Below, one piece after another: positions 42,420 to 51,721 of a DNA stretch of 64,000 nucleotides; within the stretch, counting starts at the first letter, position 1; the number at the start of each line of letters is the position of its first letter. The notes under the pieces were generated by a model. It saw only the letters and a program-made list of their open reading frames with translations. It searched no databases and was not told the DNA's origin. The stretch covers positions 27,940-91,939 of the forward strand of contig CALFLL010000016.1 in assembly GCA_937880845.1 (NCBI GenBank), written 5' to 3'. This DNA comes from an uncultured Drancourtella sp. Lineage in GTDB: Bacteria > Bacillota > Clostridia > Lachnospirales > Lachnospiraceae. A program made the translations under genes and the position numbers.

Positions 42420-43961
42420 ATGGAAAAAGAACAGACAGGAAAGGTCTGGATTGCCGGGGCAGGACCGGGGGATGCGGGACTTCTTACCATAAAGACGGCA
42501 CAGCTTTTAAAAGAAGCCGATGTAGTGGTATATGATGCACTCATAAGTACAGAGATTTTAAGTATGATTCCGGAGCAGACAGAAAAAATCAATGTGGGGA
42601 AACGTGCGGATCACCATTTGGTTCCCCAGGAGGAAATCAATCGGATTTTATGCCGGGAGGCGAAAAAAGGGAAAAAGGTACTTCGTCTAAAAGGAGGAGA
42701 TCCTTTTGTTTTCGGAAGAGGAGGAGAAGAAATCGAACTTCTTCAAAAGGAGAACATCCCTTTCGAGATTGTACCGGGCATCACATCAGGGGCGGCAGTT
42801 CCGGCTTATGCAGGGATTCCGGTGACACACAGGGATTATACGTCTTCTTTTCATGTTGTTACGGGACATGCAAGAAAGGGAGGAACATCAAGAATCCATT
42901 ACAAGGCACTGGTGGAACTGGATGCAACCCTTGTTTTTCTTATGGGAGTGACGGCTTCTGAAGAAATCTGTAAAAATCTCATGGAGGCAGGGATGGACCC
43001 TGAAATGCCGGCGGCGGTGATCCAGGACGGAACTTTAAAAAGCCAGAGAAAAGTCATCAGTACGGTTCAGCATCTTCCGGAAGAAATAAAAAAAGAAAAG
43101 ATAGAAGCACCTGCCGTTATCGTCATCGGCAGGGTATGTGAGTTGGCAGGAAGATTTTCCTGGTGGGAAAACCGGATTCTTGCGGGAAAACAGATTCTTG
43201 TTACCCGTCCTCAGAAACAATGTTCTGTTTTGGCGGAGCAGTTAAGAAAGCTGGGAGCCCAGGTCATTGAACTTCCATGTATCCGGACTCATTCCATAGA
43301 AGAGAAAGAAGGCAGGGAACAAATAGACAAAGCGGTTACGGCGGCAGGACAAAGGCTGGAAGAAGGAAAAGAGGAGTGGCTTGTTTTTACGAGTGCAGCA
43401 GGAGTACAGGCCTTTTTTGAATTCCTGGATGAAGAAGAGCTGGATATCAGAAGATTTTATAGGGCATCTTTTGGGGTAATCGGAAAAGGAACCGCCATGG
43501 AACTGAAAAAGCATGGTATCCGGGCAGACGTAATGCCGGAGGTATATGAAGCGGGGAAACTTGGAAAGGTACTGGCAGAACAGGTAAGCCGGGATGCCCA
43601 TGTTACGATCCTGCGGGCCAAATGTGCGTCCCGGGAACTTCTTCCGCCTCTTCAAAAGAAAGGGATTTCTTATACAGATGTCCCGGTTTATGAAACCGTG
43701 ATCCGGACAGATTGTGTGCTAAAGGAAAAGATAGGAAAATTATTTGAAAAAAATCAAATTGATTATGTGACATTTACAAGTGCCTCTACCGTAAAAGGAT
43801 TTGTCCAGGCAATGGAAGGAGAGGTCTGTTTTTCGGATATCCATGCACTGTGCATCGGACGAAAGACCGAAGAAGAAGCATTAAAATACGGTATGAAAAC
43901 AGAAGTATCCAATCAGGCCACCATAGAAAGTATGGTAGAATGGATAAAAGAAAACAGATAA
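42420..43961 (+). CDS. cobA-hemD: Uroporphyrinogen-III C-methyltransferase / uroporphyrinogen-III synthase fusion
   Basis: A 513-residue two-domain protein. Residues 1 to about 245 are the SUMT methylase (AGAGPGDAGLLTIKTAQ, LKGGDPFVFGRGGEE, VPGITSGAAVPAYAGIPVTHR). Residues about 258-513 are HemD (ILVTRPQKQCSVLAEQLRKLGA, LVFTSAAGVQAFFE, VTFTSASTVKGF). Together they cyclise hydroxymethylbilane and make precorrin-2. No precorrin-2 dehydrogenase domain is present. Last gene of the riboswitch operon; a small inverted repeat GCACATTT/AAATGTGC follows at 43964-44006 without a T run. Confidence 0.95.
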   Translation: MEKEQTGKVWIAGAGPGDAGLLTIKTAQLLKEADVVVYDALISTEILSMIPEQTEKINVGKRADHHLVPQEEINRILCREAKKGKKVLRLKGGDPFVFGRGGEEIELLQKENIPFEIVPGITSGAAVPAYAGIPVTHRDYTSSFHVVTGHARKGGTSRIHYKALVELDATLVFLMGVTASEEICKNLMEAGMDPEMPAAVIQDGTLKSQRKVISTVQHLPEEIKKEKIEAPAVIVIGRVCELAGRFSWWENRILAGKQILVTRPQKQCSVLAEQLRKLGAQVIELPCIRTHSIEEKEGREQIDKAVTAAGQRLEEGKEEWLVFTSAAGVQAFFEFLDEEELDIRRFYRASFGVIGKGTAMELKKHGIRADVMPEVYEAGKLGKVLAEQVSRDAHVTILRAKCASRELLPPLQKKGISYTDVPVYETVIRTDCVLKEKIGKLFEKNQIDYVTFTSASTVKGFVQAMEGEVCFSDIHALCIGRKTEEEALKYGMKTEVSNQATIESMVEWIKENR

Positions 43962-44070
43962 TAGCACATTTAACAAAAAAACAGACGGAAAATAGGAAAT
44001 GTGCCGATAGAAATTGCTGTAAAATCTCACTATAATATTGTTATACATTTATCAGTGGGAGGGCAGAGCA

Positions 44071-45288
44071 ATGATAATTACTGCAGCAAAAATCATTACA
44101 GGAGACGGAAAAACAGTACTTGAAAATTCAGCTGTACTGATTGGAAAATACGGACGGATTGAAAGGGTAGGAAGCAAAGAAGAACTTACAAAAGCACATC
44201 CGCAGGAAGAAGTAAAGGATTATGGAAATGCAACCATTCTCCCGGGACTTTGCGATATGCATGCACATTTGGGGTACTGGTTCAGTCAGCCGGACAGCTT
44301 TAACTATAACGAACAGATGATCATGATGTATGCACTTCAACATGCACAGGCAGCGTTCACAAAAGGAATCACCAGTATTCGTGATTGTTATTCTCCTCAT
44401 GGAGTCTGCAAAACATTAAAAATGTCAGAAGAAAAAGGTTTCATCACCATTCCGCGTATCACACATGTAGGAGAAGGAATGTGTATGACAGGAGGACATT
44501 GTTGGGATGAAGTTGTGGAAGTAGACGGACCATGGGCTCTTCGCAAAGAGATCAGAAAACAGATCCGTGACGGTGCTGAGTGGATCAAACTTCTTACCAG
44601 CCATCGTTCCCATATTCCGGAATATACACAGGAAGAACTGGATGCGGCAGCAGACGAATGCCACAGAAGAGGAATCAAATGTGTGGTACATGCCGGGACA
44701 CATCCATCTATCCAGATGTGTATTGATGCCGGATTCGATACCATTGAACATGGGACTTTTATGACTGTTGAACAGGCACGGCAGATGAAAGAAAAAGGAA
44801 TCGCATGGACACCAACGATTTTTGCATATACATACCTTTACGAAGTATGTAAAAAGAACATTGAAGAAGGAAATGCGGACGTATTCAATGATCCGGTTGC
44901 TGCAAAAGAGCAGAGAGATTTCCATTTCTATCAGCCTGCATATGAATCTTACAGAGATCATTTTAAAGAACTGTACGATACAGGCGTTACGGTATGTACA
45001 GGAAGTGATATGGTTATGTACGGCGCTCCGGTACTTCCGATTGCAGAAGAAATGACATTGATGGTTAAATATGGAATCACTCCGGTTCAGGCTATCCAGA
45101 CTTCTACGGCAAACCCGGCAAAAGTACTGGGAAGAGAAGACGAACTTGGAATGATCAAGGAAGGGCTACTGGCAGATATCCTTGTGGTAGACGGAGATCT
45201 GAGTGAAGACATTTCCTGCATCCACAATGTAAATACCGTATACCTTGGCGGAAAGAAAGTATACTCTGAAGGAGTAAGATATATCTAA
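44071..45288 (+). CDS. Amidohydrolase family protein, imidazolonepropionase/prolidase-like
   Basis: A 405-residue metallohydrolase with the HxH motif LPGLCDMHAHLGY, a likely carboxylated lysine in EWIKLLTSHRSH, CVVHAGTHPSIQMCIDAGFDTIEHG with two metal histidines and the late TGSDMVMYGAP aspartate. The closest general grouping is the Xaa-Pro dipeptidase/imidazolonepropionase-like clade (Sgx9260-like); the substrate is unknown. ATG 44071 has GGGAGGG upstream; the earlier frame start at 44038 overlaps the putative -10. It has its own promoter region and terminator and is unrelated in sequence to the operon amidohydrolase at 5.8-7.1 kb beyond the shared fold. Confidence 0.82.
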   Translation: MIITAAKIITGDGKTVLENSAVLIGKYGRIERVGSKEELTKAHPQEEVKDYGNATILPGLCDMHAHLGYWFSQPDSFNYNEQMIMMYALQHAQAAFTKGITSIRDCYSPHGVCKTLKMSEEKGFITIPRITHVGEGMCMTGGHCWDEVVEVDGPWALRKEIRKQIRDGAEWIKLLTSHRSHIPEYTQEELDAAADECHRRGIKCVVHAGTHPSIQMCIDAGFDTIEHGTFMTVEQARQMKEKGIAWTPTIFAYTYLYEVCKKNIEEGNADVFNDPVAAKEQRDFHFYQPAYESYRDHFKELYDTGVTVCTGSDMVMYGAPVLPIAEEMTLMVKYGITPVQAIQTSTANPAKVLGREDELGMIKEGLLADILVVDGDLSEDISCIHNVNTVYLGGKKVYSEGVRYI

Positions 45289-45307
45289 AAAGAAATATAT
45301 TTCAGGC

Positions 45308-45342
45308 AAAAAGACTGTATCATGGCGGTACAGTCTTTTTTT
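45308..45342 (+). terminator. Intrinsic terminator after the amidohydrolase
   Basis: AAAAAGACTGT and ACAGTCTTTTTTT form an 11-bp stem with a 10-base loop. Confidence 0.88.
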
Positions 45343-45407
45343 GTTGAAAAACAAAAAAACGTCAGATAAAATAAAAGAAGAAAATAAAGAAAAAGGAGAG
45401 TGACCGA

Positions 45408-46355
45408 ATGAAAACACATAAGATCAGAAATTCATTTTTGTTGTTTCTGACAGCGTTTATCTGGGGGACGGCATTTGTAGCCCAAAGTGTAGGGATGGAT
45501 TATGTTGGACCTTTTACTTTCATCTGTGTCAGGTCTTTTATCGGAGGGATCGTTCTGATTCCATGTATTCTGATTCTGGAAAAAGTAAATCCAAATGAAC
45601 ATGAAAAAAGACAGTGTCGTACAAAAGAGGGGAAAAAGAAGTATTATAAGATGCTGGCCATCGGCGGAATCTGCTGTGGTGCGGCCCTTGGTGTTGCGAG
45701 CTGTCTGCAGCAGATCGGTATTCAGTATACGACCGTAGGAAAAGCCGGTTTTATCACATCTTTTTATATTATCATTGTTCCTGTTCTGGGATTGTTTTTG
45801 AAACGCAGGTGCGGATGGAAAGTATGGATCGGAGTTGGATTTGCACTGGCAGGGATGTACTTCCTTTGTATTACGGAAGAATTATCCGTAGGTTTTGGAG
45901 ATAAGATGGTATTTTTAAGTGCCTTGATATTTTCCGTACATATTTTGATTATTGATCATTTTGCTGAGAAAGTAGACGGCGTGAAAATGTCCTGTATTCA
46001 GTTTTTTGTCAGTGGATTTTTAAGTGGGATCGGGATGCTTTTGTTTGAAAACCCGAATGTTGAAAGCATCCTGGCGGCATGGCTTCCTATTTTATATGCA
46101 GGGGTATTATCGACAGGGGTTGGATATACCCTTCAGATTGTAGGACAAAAGGGAATGAATCCGACGATTGCATCTTTGATATTAAGCTTGGAATCCGTTA
46201 TTTCCGTTCTTGCAGGCATGGTTGTTTTAGGAGAGAAATTAAGTCAAAGAGAAATTTTCGGATGTCTGCTGATGTTTATTGCTATTATTTTGGCTCAACT
46301 GCCGGAAAAAAAGGAAACTTCACAAGAACTTTACGCAGATTTAACGGAAATTTAA
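45408..46355 (+). CDS. DMT superfamily transporter (EamA)
   Basis: A 315-residue protein with ten membrane helices in two EamA repeats. The start FLLFLTAFIWGTAFVAQSVG and the second-repeat ending SLESVISVLAGMVVLGEKLSQRE are the classical EamA signatures. Members export or import amino acids, nucleosides or drugs; the cargo cannot be told. A charged insertion NPNEHEKRQCRTKEGKKK between helices 2 and 3 is a cytoplasmic loop. AAAGGAGAG before the ATG. Confidence 0.88.
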   Translation: MKTHKIRNSFLLFLTAFIWGTAFVAQSVGMDYVGPFTFICVRSFIGGIVLIPCILILEKVNPNEHEKRQCRTKEGKKKYYKMLAIGGICCGAALGVASCLQQIGIQYTTVGKAGFITSFYIIIVPVLGLFLKRRCGWKVWIGVGFALAGMYFLCITEELSVGFGDKMVFLSALIFSVHILIIDHFAEKVDGVKMSCIQFFVSGFLSGIGMLLFENPNVESILAAWLPILYAGVLSTGVGYTLQIVGQKGMNPTIASLILSLESVISVLAGMVVLGEKLSQREIFGCLLMFIAIILAQLPEKKETSQELYADLTEI

Positions 46356-46362
46356 AAAGCAG

Positions 46363-46390
46363 TTGACACTCTTGTTTCCTTTCATATAAA
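46363..46390 (+). promoter_or_regulatory. Probable promoter of the Na/Pi cotransporter gene
   Basis: TTGACA at 46363-46368, 16 bases, TATAAA at 46385-46390. Leader of about 80 bases before the ATG at 46474. Confidence 0.65.
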
Positions 46391-46473
46391 ATGAAAAATG
46401 GTGCTGTGTTTAGGAAAGTACCAAAAGTGAACCAAAGAATAAGAATGGGAACATTAGGAGGAAAATTAAAAAA

Positions 46474-48105
46474 ATGAAACCGGAATACGTGTTTATGCTG
46501 CTGGGGGGACTTGCACTTTTCTTATACGGAATGCAAATGATGAGCAGTAATCTGGAAGCGGTAGCAGGTGACAGATTAAAAGGGATTCTGGAAAAGCTTA
46601 CATCAAACAGAGTTCTTGGGGTACTTGTAGGGGCAGGTATTACTGCAGTGATTCAGTCTTCATCCGCTACGACAGTCATGGTAGTAGGATTTGTAAATTC
46701 AGGGTTAATGACACTTCGTCAGGCAGTCTGGATCATTATGGGTGCCAATATCGGTACTACCATTACCGGACAGTTGGTAGCTCTTGATATCGGAAAGATC
46801 GCTCCGCTGTTTGCCTTTGCGGGTGTTGCATTGATCATGTTTTCAAAAAAGCGGAATGTACAGAATGTGGGAAGCATCATTGCAGGACTTGGTGTTTTGT
46901 TTATCGGACTTGGTATGATGAGTGACGCCATGGTACCGATGAGAGATTCGGAAGCATTTGTTTCTATATTGACAAGATTTTCAAATCCGTTGCTTGGTAT
47001 TTTGGCAGGTGCCTTGTTTACAGCCGTAATACAGTCATCTTCAGCATCTGTCGGTATCCTTCAGGCACTTGCATTAAGCGGATTGATCGATATCAACAGT
47101 GCGGTATTCGTTCTGTTTGGACAGAATATCGGTACATGTATCACCGCCTTGATCGCATCTGTGGGAATGAACAGAAATGCAAAAAGGACAACCGTTATCC
47201 ACTTCATGTTTAATATGATCGGTACGGTGATTTTTGTGATCATTACCCTTACAACGCCGTTTGCATCCGCGGTTGCAAGCTTTACACCGGATAATCCGGC
47301 GGCACAGATTGCAAATGTCCATACCATCTTTAACATCGTAACCACATTGATCCTCATGCCGTTTGGAACACAGCTTGCAACGCTGGCAGAAAAGATTCTT
47401 CCGGACAAAAAGGTACGGGAAACATTACCGGAAGATCAGTGGCTGAATGAACTGATGAGCACACAGCATGTATTAGGTTCTTCCGCCATTGCCGTAAACA
47501 GCCTTATGGACAACGTAGGCACCATGTTCGCAATGGCAAAAGAAAATGTCCTTCAGGGATTTGATATGATCCTTTCAGGGGATGATAAATCTCTTGCACA
47601 AGTAGAAGAGAGGGAAGAATCCATTGACCTTTACAATATCAATATATCAAAACGCCTTTCCAAGGTGCTGACGATCGAACATGCTCCGGCAGAAACGAAG
47701 AAATTAAACAGCATCTTCAAAATGTCAGGAAATGTAGAACGAGTAGGCGACCATGCAATGAACTTTGCGGAGCATGCCATTACCATGAAAGAACGAAGCC
47801 TGACACTTTCTCAGGAAACTTTTGAAGAGTTAAGAGAGATGAAAGCTCAGTGTGAAAAGGTGTTTGCAAAGCTAGAACTTTCCGAGGATGCGGACAAGAC
47901 ACAGATGCTCGTAGATGCGGTAAGTTTTGAAAGAGCCGTAGATGATATTACGGAAAGATGCAGAAACAATCAGGTAGAAAGAATCCATAAACACGCATGT
48001 GATATAGAAAGTGCGGTTCTGTATTCTGAGATTTTGATTGATTATGAAAGAATCGGAGATCACATCAGAAATATTGCAGAGGCGTATGCAGAACAGGATT
48101 TGTAA
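46474..48105 (+). CDS. Na+/phosphate cotransporter family protein with PhoU domain
   Basis: A 543-residue protein. Two NptA-type repeats with the motif AVIQSSSATTVMVVGF (about residue 55) and AVIQSSSASVGILQAL (about 190) span residues 1-310, typical of type II sodium-phosphate symporters. Residues about 340-540 form a helical PhoU-like domain (KMSGNVERVGDHAMNFAEHA and YERIGDHIRNIAEAY), whose E/D...D motifs bind metal clusters. The layout is that of YjbB-like proteins, proposed to move phosphate out of the cell in E. coli. AGGAGG before the ATG. Single-gene unit with promoter and terminator. Confidence 0.93.
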   Translation: MKPEYVFMLLGGLALFLYGMQMMSSNLEAVAGDRLKGILEKLTSNRVLGVLVGAGITAVIQSSSATTVMVVGFVNSGLMTLRQAVWIIMGANIGTTITGQLVALDIGKIAPLFAFAGVALIMFSKKRNVQNVGSIIAGLGVLFIGLGMMSDAMVPMRDSEAFVSILTRFSNPLLGILAGALFTAVIQSSSASVGILQALALSGLIDINSAVFVLFGQNIGTCITALIASVGMNRNAKRTTVIHFMFNMIGTVIFVIITLTTPFASAVASFTPDNPAAQIANVHTIFNIVTTLILMPFGTQLATLAEKILPDKKVRETLPEDQWLNELMSTQHVLGSSAIAVNSLMDNVGTMFAMAKENVLQGFDMILSGDDKSLAQVEEREESIDLYNINISKRLSKVLTIEHAPAETKKLNSIFKMSGNVERVGDHAMNFAEHAITMKERSLTLSQETFEELREMKAQCEKVFAKLELSEDADKTQMLVDAVSFERAVDDITERCRNNQVERIHKHACDIESAVLYSEILIDYERIGDHIRNIAEAYAEQDL

Positions 48106-48111
48106 TAAAAC

Positions 48112-48155
48112 AAAAAGCCCCGGCGGGACAGGATGTCACGCCGGGGGCTTTTTTT
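48112..48155 (+). terminator. Strong intrinsic terminator
   Basis: AAAAAGCCCCGGCG pairs with CGCCGGGGGCTTTTT, ending in seven Ts. Confidence 0.92.
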
Positions 48156-48194
48156 GTCGATTATGACGAAAAGGAAAAAATCATTGATAAAATA

Positions 48195-48223
48195 TTGACG
48201 AAAATAAGGCGGATTGTTATAAT
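48195..48223 (+). promoter_or_regulatory. Promoter of hypE-hypD
   Basis: TTGACG at 48195-48200, 17 bases, TATAAT at 48218-48223, a near-consensus promoter 58 bases before the activase ATG. No TTGTATACAA site like those near proC was seen here. Confidence 0.75.
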
Positions 48224-48280
48224 TATACCAAGGTTTGAACTTTAGTCTATAAGTTCGTAAAAGCAAGGAGAGGGAAGAAC

Positions 48281-49192
48281 ATGATACCTTTGGTAACGAA
48301 TATTCAAAAATATTCCATCCATGACGGAGATGGTATCCGTACAAGTGTGTTTTTTAAAGGATGTCCGCTGAAATGCGTCTGGTGCCACAATCCGGAAACA
48401 CAGAAATATACGAATCAGCTTCTGACAGATGATACAAAATGTACCGGATGCGGTTATTGTGTACAGGCATGTCCCCAGCATGCCATCAGGATAAAAGACG
48501 GAAAATCGGTGACGGATAAAGAAATCTGTAGTATATGTGGAAAATGCACAAATGTCTGCCCGCTGAATATCAGAGAGATGTCGGGAAAAGAATATGAGAT
48601 CAAGGATCTTGTAAAAGAATTGAAAAAAGATGAAATGTTTTACGAAGAATCCGGTGGCGGTGTTACACTATCCGGGGGAGAAGTGATGGCTATGGATATG
48701 GATTATATCGAAAAGCTTGTGAAGACACTTTACAGATCAGGTATTTCTGTCACGATCGATACATGCGGATATGCACCGTATGAGAATTACAAAAGGATTC
48801 TTCCGTTTGTAGATACCTTTTTATATGATGTAAAGGTAATGGATCCACAGAAACACCAACAGTATATCGGTGCAGATAACAAACTGATCCTGGAAAATCT
48901 GGAAAAATTAAGTAAAGACGGCGCAAGGATCTACATCCGTATTCCTACGGTAAAAGAAGTAAACGGAACAGACGAAGATATGAAAGAAATCATAGATTTC
49001 CTGCTTGAAAAAAATATTCAGGTAGCCCAGGTCAATCTGCTTCCGTATCACAATACAGGCTCCAGTAAATATGCAAGACTCGGCAAAGTTTACGAGGGTA
49101 CAGAATTAAGTGCCCCATCCAAAGAAGAAATGGAGCATTTCAAAGAATTATTTAAACAATACGGTTTCCATAATACAAAAATAGGAGGTTAA
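48281..49192 (+). CDS. hypE: Glycyl-radical enzyme activase for HypD (radical SAM)
   Basis: A 303-residue radical-SAM protein that generates the glycyl radical on its partner by hydrogen abstraction with 5'-deoxyadenosyl radical. The cluster motif is KGCPLKCVWCHNPE (CX3CX2C, residues about 28-35), followed by two bacterial ferredoxin motifs CTGCGYCVQACP and CSICGKCTNVCP (residues about 58-95), the layout of GRE activases for non-PFL dehydratases. The core ESGGGVTLSGGEVMAM is intact. It is 3 bases upstream of the glycyl-radical enzyme, so the pair is certain. Confidence 0.93.
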   Translation: MIPLVTNIQKYSIHDGDGIRTSVFFKGCPLKCVWCHNPETQKYTNQLLTDDTKCTGCGYCVQACPQHAIRIKDGKSVTDKEICSICGKCTNVCPLNIREMSGKEYEIKDLVKELKKDEMFYEESGGGVTLSGGEVMAMDMDYIEKLVKTLYRSGISVTIDTCGYAPYENYKRILPFVDTFLYDVKVMDPQKHQQYIGADNKLILENLEKLSKDGARIYIRIPTVKEVNGTDEDMKEIIDFLLEKNIQVAQVNLLPYHNTGSSKYARLGKVYEGTELSAPSKEEMEHFKELFKQYGFHNTKIGG

Positions 49193-49195
49193 ATC

Positions 49196-51571
49196 ATGGA
49201 AGAAAGAGGAATGAACGCCAGAATCAAAGCACTCCGTAAGTTAAGTGAGAATACACAGGCTCACATCGATATGGAGAGAGCAAAAAGCGAAACAGCAACT
49301 TACAAAAAATACGAAGGAAGTGTATCCATTCCGGAACTTCGTGCACTTGTGCTGAGAGATTATTTTGCTACCAAAACACTTTACATCGGAGACGGAGAAC
49401 TGATCGTAGGTGAAAAGGGAGATGGCCCGTGGGCAGCTCCGACTTTCCCGGAACTGTGCTGTCATACAGTAGAAGATATGCACGTTATGAATGACCGTGA
49501 GTTGATCAGCTTTAAAGTAAAAGATGAAGATTACAAATACCAGGAAGAAGAAATCATTCCGTATTGGGAAAAACGTTCTATCCGTAAGAAGATTATCGAC
49601 AACATGACTCAGGAATGGAGAGACTGCTATGAAGCAGGTATCTTCACTGAATTTATGGAACAGAGAGGACCGGGACATACCGTAGGTTCCGTAAAGATTT
49701 ACGAAAAAGGATTCCTTGATTACAAAGAAGATATCCAGAAAGCAATCGATGCTCTTGATTTCCAGAATGATCCGGAAGCATTTGACAAACAGAACCAGTT
49801 AAAAGGTATGTCTATTGCATGTGATGCCATCATGGTTCTTGGAAAGAGATATGCAGAATATGCAAGAGAACTCGCTGAAAAAGAAACAGACGAAACAAGA
49901 AAAGCCGAACTTCTTCAGATTGCTGCAAACTGTGACGTTGTACCGGCACACAAACCGCAGACATTCTGGCAGGCAATCCAGATGTACTGGTTTGTACATT
50001 TAAGTGTAACAAGTGAATTAAATCCATGGGATGCATATTCACCGGGACGTTTTGACCAGCACCTGAATCCATTCTATGAAAAAGACGTAGAAGAAGGAAT
50101 CCTTGACGATGAAAAAGCATTGGAACTTCTTGAATGTCTGTGGGTAAAATTCAACAACCAGCCGGCACCTCCGAAAGTAGGTATTACTTTAAAAGAGTCC
50201 GGAACATATACAGACTTTGCAAACATCAACACAGGCGGTATCACACCGGACGGACAGAATGGTGTTAACAATGTAAGCTATCTGATTCTTGACTGTATGG
50301 ACGAAATGAAGCTTCTTCAGCCAAGTTCCAACGTACAGATTAGCCGCAAGACACCTCAGAAATTCCTGAAACGTGCTTGTGAAATTTCAAGAAAAGGTTG
50401 GGGACAGCCTGCATTCTACAATACAGAAGCAATCGTACAGGAACTTTTAAACGCAGGAAAATCTCTGGAAGATGCAAGATGCGGCGGTACAAGCGGATGT
50501 GTGGAAACAGGAGCGTTCGGTAATGAATCCTACATCCTGACAGGATATTTTAACCTTCCGAAAGTATTCGAAATCACATTAAACAACGGTTTCGATAAGA
50601 GAACGGGAAAACAGCTCGGACTGAAACTCGGATATGCAACAGACTTTGAAACATATGAAGATCTTTTCGAAGCATACAAAAAACAGGTAAAACATTTCCT
50701 TGATATCAAAGTAAGAGGAAACAACGTGATTGAAAGAATTTATGCTGACTATATGCCGGTTCCTTTCCTTTCCATCATTACAAACGACTGTATTTCCAAA
50801 GGAAAAGACTACAATGCAGGTGGAGCAAGATACAATACGAAATATATCCAGGGCGTTGGTATCGGTACGATTACAGACTGTCTGGCAGCCGTAAAATACA
50901 ATGTATTTGACAAGAAGACAATGACAATGGCTGAATTGATGCAGGCACTGGATGATAACTTTGAAGGACATGATCAGATTTTAAATCTTGTAAGAAACAA
51001 AACACCAAAATACGGTAATGATGATGACTATGCAGATGATATCATGAAAGCGGTATTTACATATTACAGAGAAGAAGTATCCAGACGTCACAATATGAAC
51101 GGCGGAATGTATCGTGTAGATATGCTTCCTACAACATGCCACGTATACTTCGGAGAAGTTATGGGAGCAAGTGCAAACGGACGTCTTGCCGAAAAACCGG
51201 TATCCGAGGGTATCTCTCCGGAAAAAGGTGCTGATACAAACGGACCGACAGCAGTTGTAAAATCCTGTGCAAAGATGGATCACTTACAGACAGGCGGTAC
51301 ACTTTTGAACCAGAAGTTTACACCAAGTGTCGTAGCAGGAGAAAACGGTCTGGATCAGATGGCAAACCTTGTAAGAACATACTTCAACATGGACGGACAT
51401 CATATCCAGTTCAATGTTATTGACAAAGAAACTCTGATCGATGCTCAGAAGCATCCGGAAGAATACAAAGATCTGATCGTACGTGTTGCAGGATACAGCG
51501 ATCACTTCAGAAACTTAAGCAAAGCACTTCAGGATGAAATTATCGAAAGAACAGAACAAAGCTTTAACTAA
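49196..51571 (+). CDS. hypD: trans-4-hydroxy-L-proline dehydratase (glycyl radical enzyme)
   Basis: A 791-residue glycyl-radical enzyme that dehydrates trans-4-hydroxy-L-proline to pyrroline-5-carboxylate. The thiyl-radical Cys is in GGTSGCVETGAFG (Cys435, with Glu437) and the radical Gly in VRVAGYSDHF (Gly766). Asp279 (NPWDAYSPGR) and Ser335 (LKESGTYTDF) are also present. From memory, C. difficile HypD uses Cys434, Glu436, Asp278, Ser334 and Gly765, so every position matches with a constant offset of one. Long stretches such as NINTGGI.PDGQ.GVN and KTPQKFLKRACEISRKGWGQ agree with HypD and not with PFL, choline or glycerol dehydratases. The symbol is unrelated to hydrogenase HypD. proC lies 8 kb downstream. 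Confidence 0.93.
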   Translation: MEERGMNARIKALRKLSENTQAHIDMERAKSETATYKKYEGSVSIPELRALVLRDYFATKTLYIGDGELIVGEKGDGPWAAPTFPELCCHTVEDMHVMNDRELISFKVKDEDYKYQEEEIIPYWEKRSIRKKIIDNMTQEWRDCYEAGIFTEFMEQRGPGHTVGSVKIYEKGFLDYKEDIQKAIDALDFQNDPEAFDKQNQLKGMSIACDAIMVLGKRYAEYARELAEKETDETRKAELLQIAANCDVVPAHKPQTFWQAIQMYWFVHLSVTSELNPWDAYSPGRFDQHLNPFYEKDVEEGILDDEKALELLECLWVKFNNQPAPPKVGITLKESGTYTDFANINTGGITPDGQNGVNNVSYLILDCMDEMKLLQPSSNVQISRKTPQKFLKRACEISRKGWGQPAFYNTEAIVQELLNAGKSLEDARCGGTSGCVETGAFGNESYILTGYFNLPKVFEITLNNGFDKRTGKQLGLKLGYATDFETYEDLFEAYKKQVKHFLDIKVRGNNVIERIYADYMPVPFLSIITNDCISKGKDYNAGGARYNTKYIQGVGIGTITDCLAAVKYNVFDKKTMTMAELMQALDDNFEGHDQILNLVRNKTPKYGNDDDYADDIMKAVFTYYREEVSRRHNMNGGMYRVDMLPTTCHVYFGEVMGASANGRLAEKPVSEGISPEKGADTNGPTAVVKSCAKMDHLQTGGTLLNQKFTPSVVAGENGLDQMANLVRTYFNMDGHHIQFNVIDKETLIDAQKHPEEYKDLIVRVAGYSDHFRNLSKALQDEIIERTEQSFN

Positions 51572-51586
51572 GCAATTATAAAACCG

Positions 51587-51626
51587 GGGGAGAAAGCCGC
51601 AGAAGAAGGGGGTTTCTCCCCTGACT
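51587..51626 (+). terminator. Terminator after hypD
   Basis: GGGGAGAAA (51587-51595) pairs with TTTCTCCCC (51613-51621), a perfect 9-bp stem with a purine-rich loop; the T run follows shortly after at about 51626. Confidence 0.8.
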
Positions 51627-51649
51627 TTTTGGAAACTTGGGTTTAGCCA

Positions 51650-51677
51650 TTGCACATGGACAAAGTTTTGTTATAAT
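51650..51677 (+). promoter_or_regulatory. Probable promoter of the FMN oxidase gene
   Basis: TTGCAC at 51650-51655, 16 bases, TATAAT at 51672-51677; the ATG at 51722 follows a 40-base leader. Confidence 0.6.
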
Positions 51678-51721
51678 AAAAAAGTAGAAGATACAAAATA
51701 CTCAGATGGGAGTGACAAGAA

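Noticed and set aside
43964..44006. GCACATTT/AAATGTGC inverted repeat as terminator of the cobalamin operon
   Set aside because: Stem of 8 bp with a 27-base loop and no T run; too weak to call as an intrinsic terminator.
46079..46366. An alternative frame over the end of the EamA transporter
   Set aside because: The main frame keeps the full second EamA repeat; no frameshift is needed.
49196..51571. Reading the glycyl-radical enzyme as pyruvate formate-lyase, choline TMA-lyase or glycerol dehydratase
   Set aside because: PFL would have a Cys-Cys pair; the catalytic context GTSGCVETGAFG and Asp279/Ser335 fit HypD, and the activase carries the ferredoxin insert expected for dehydratases.
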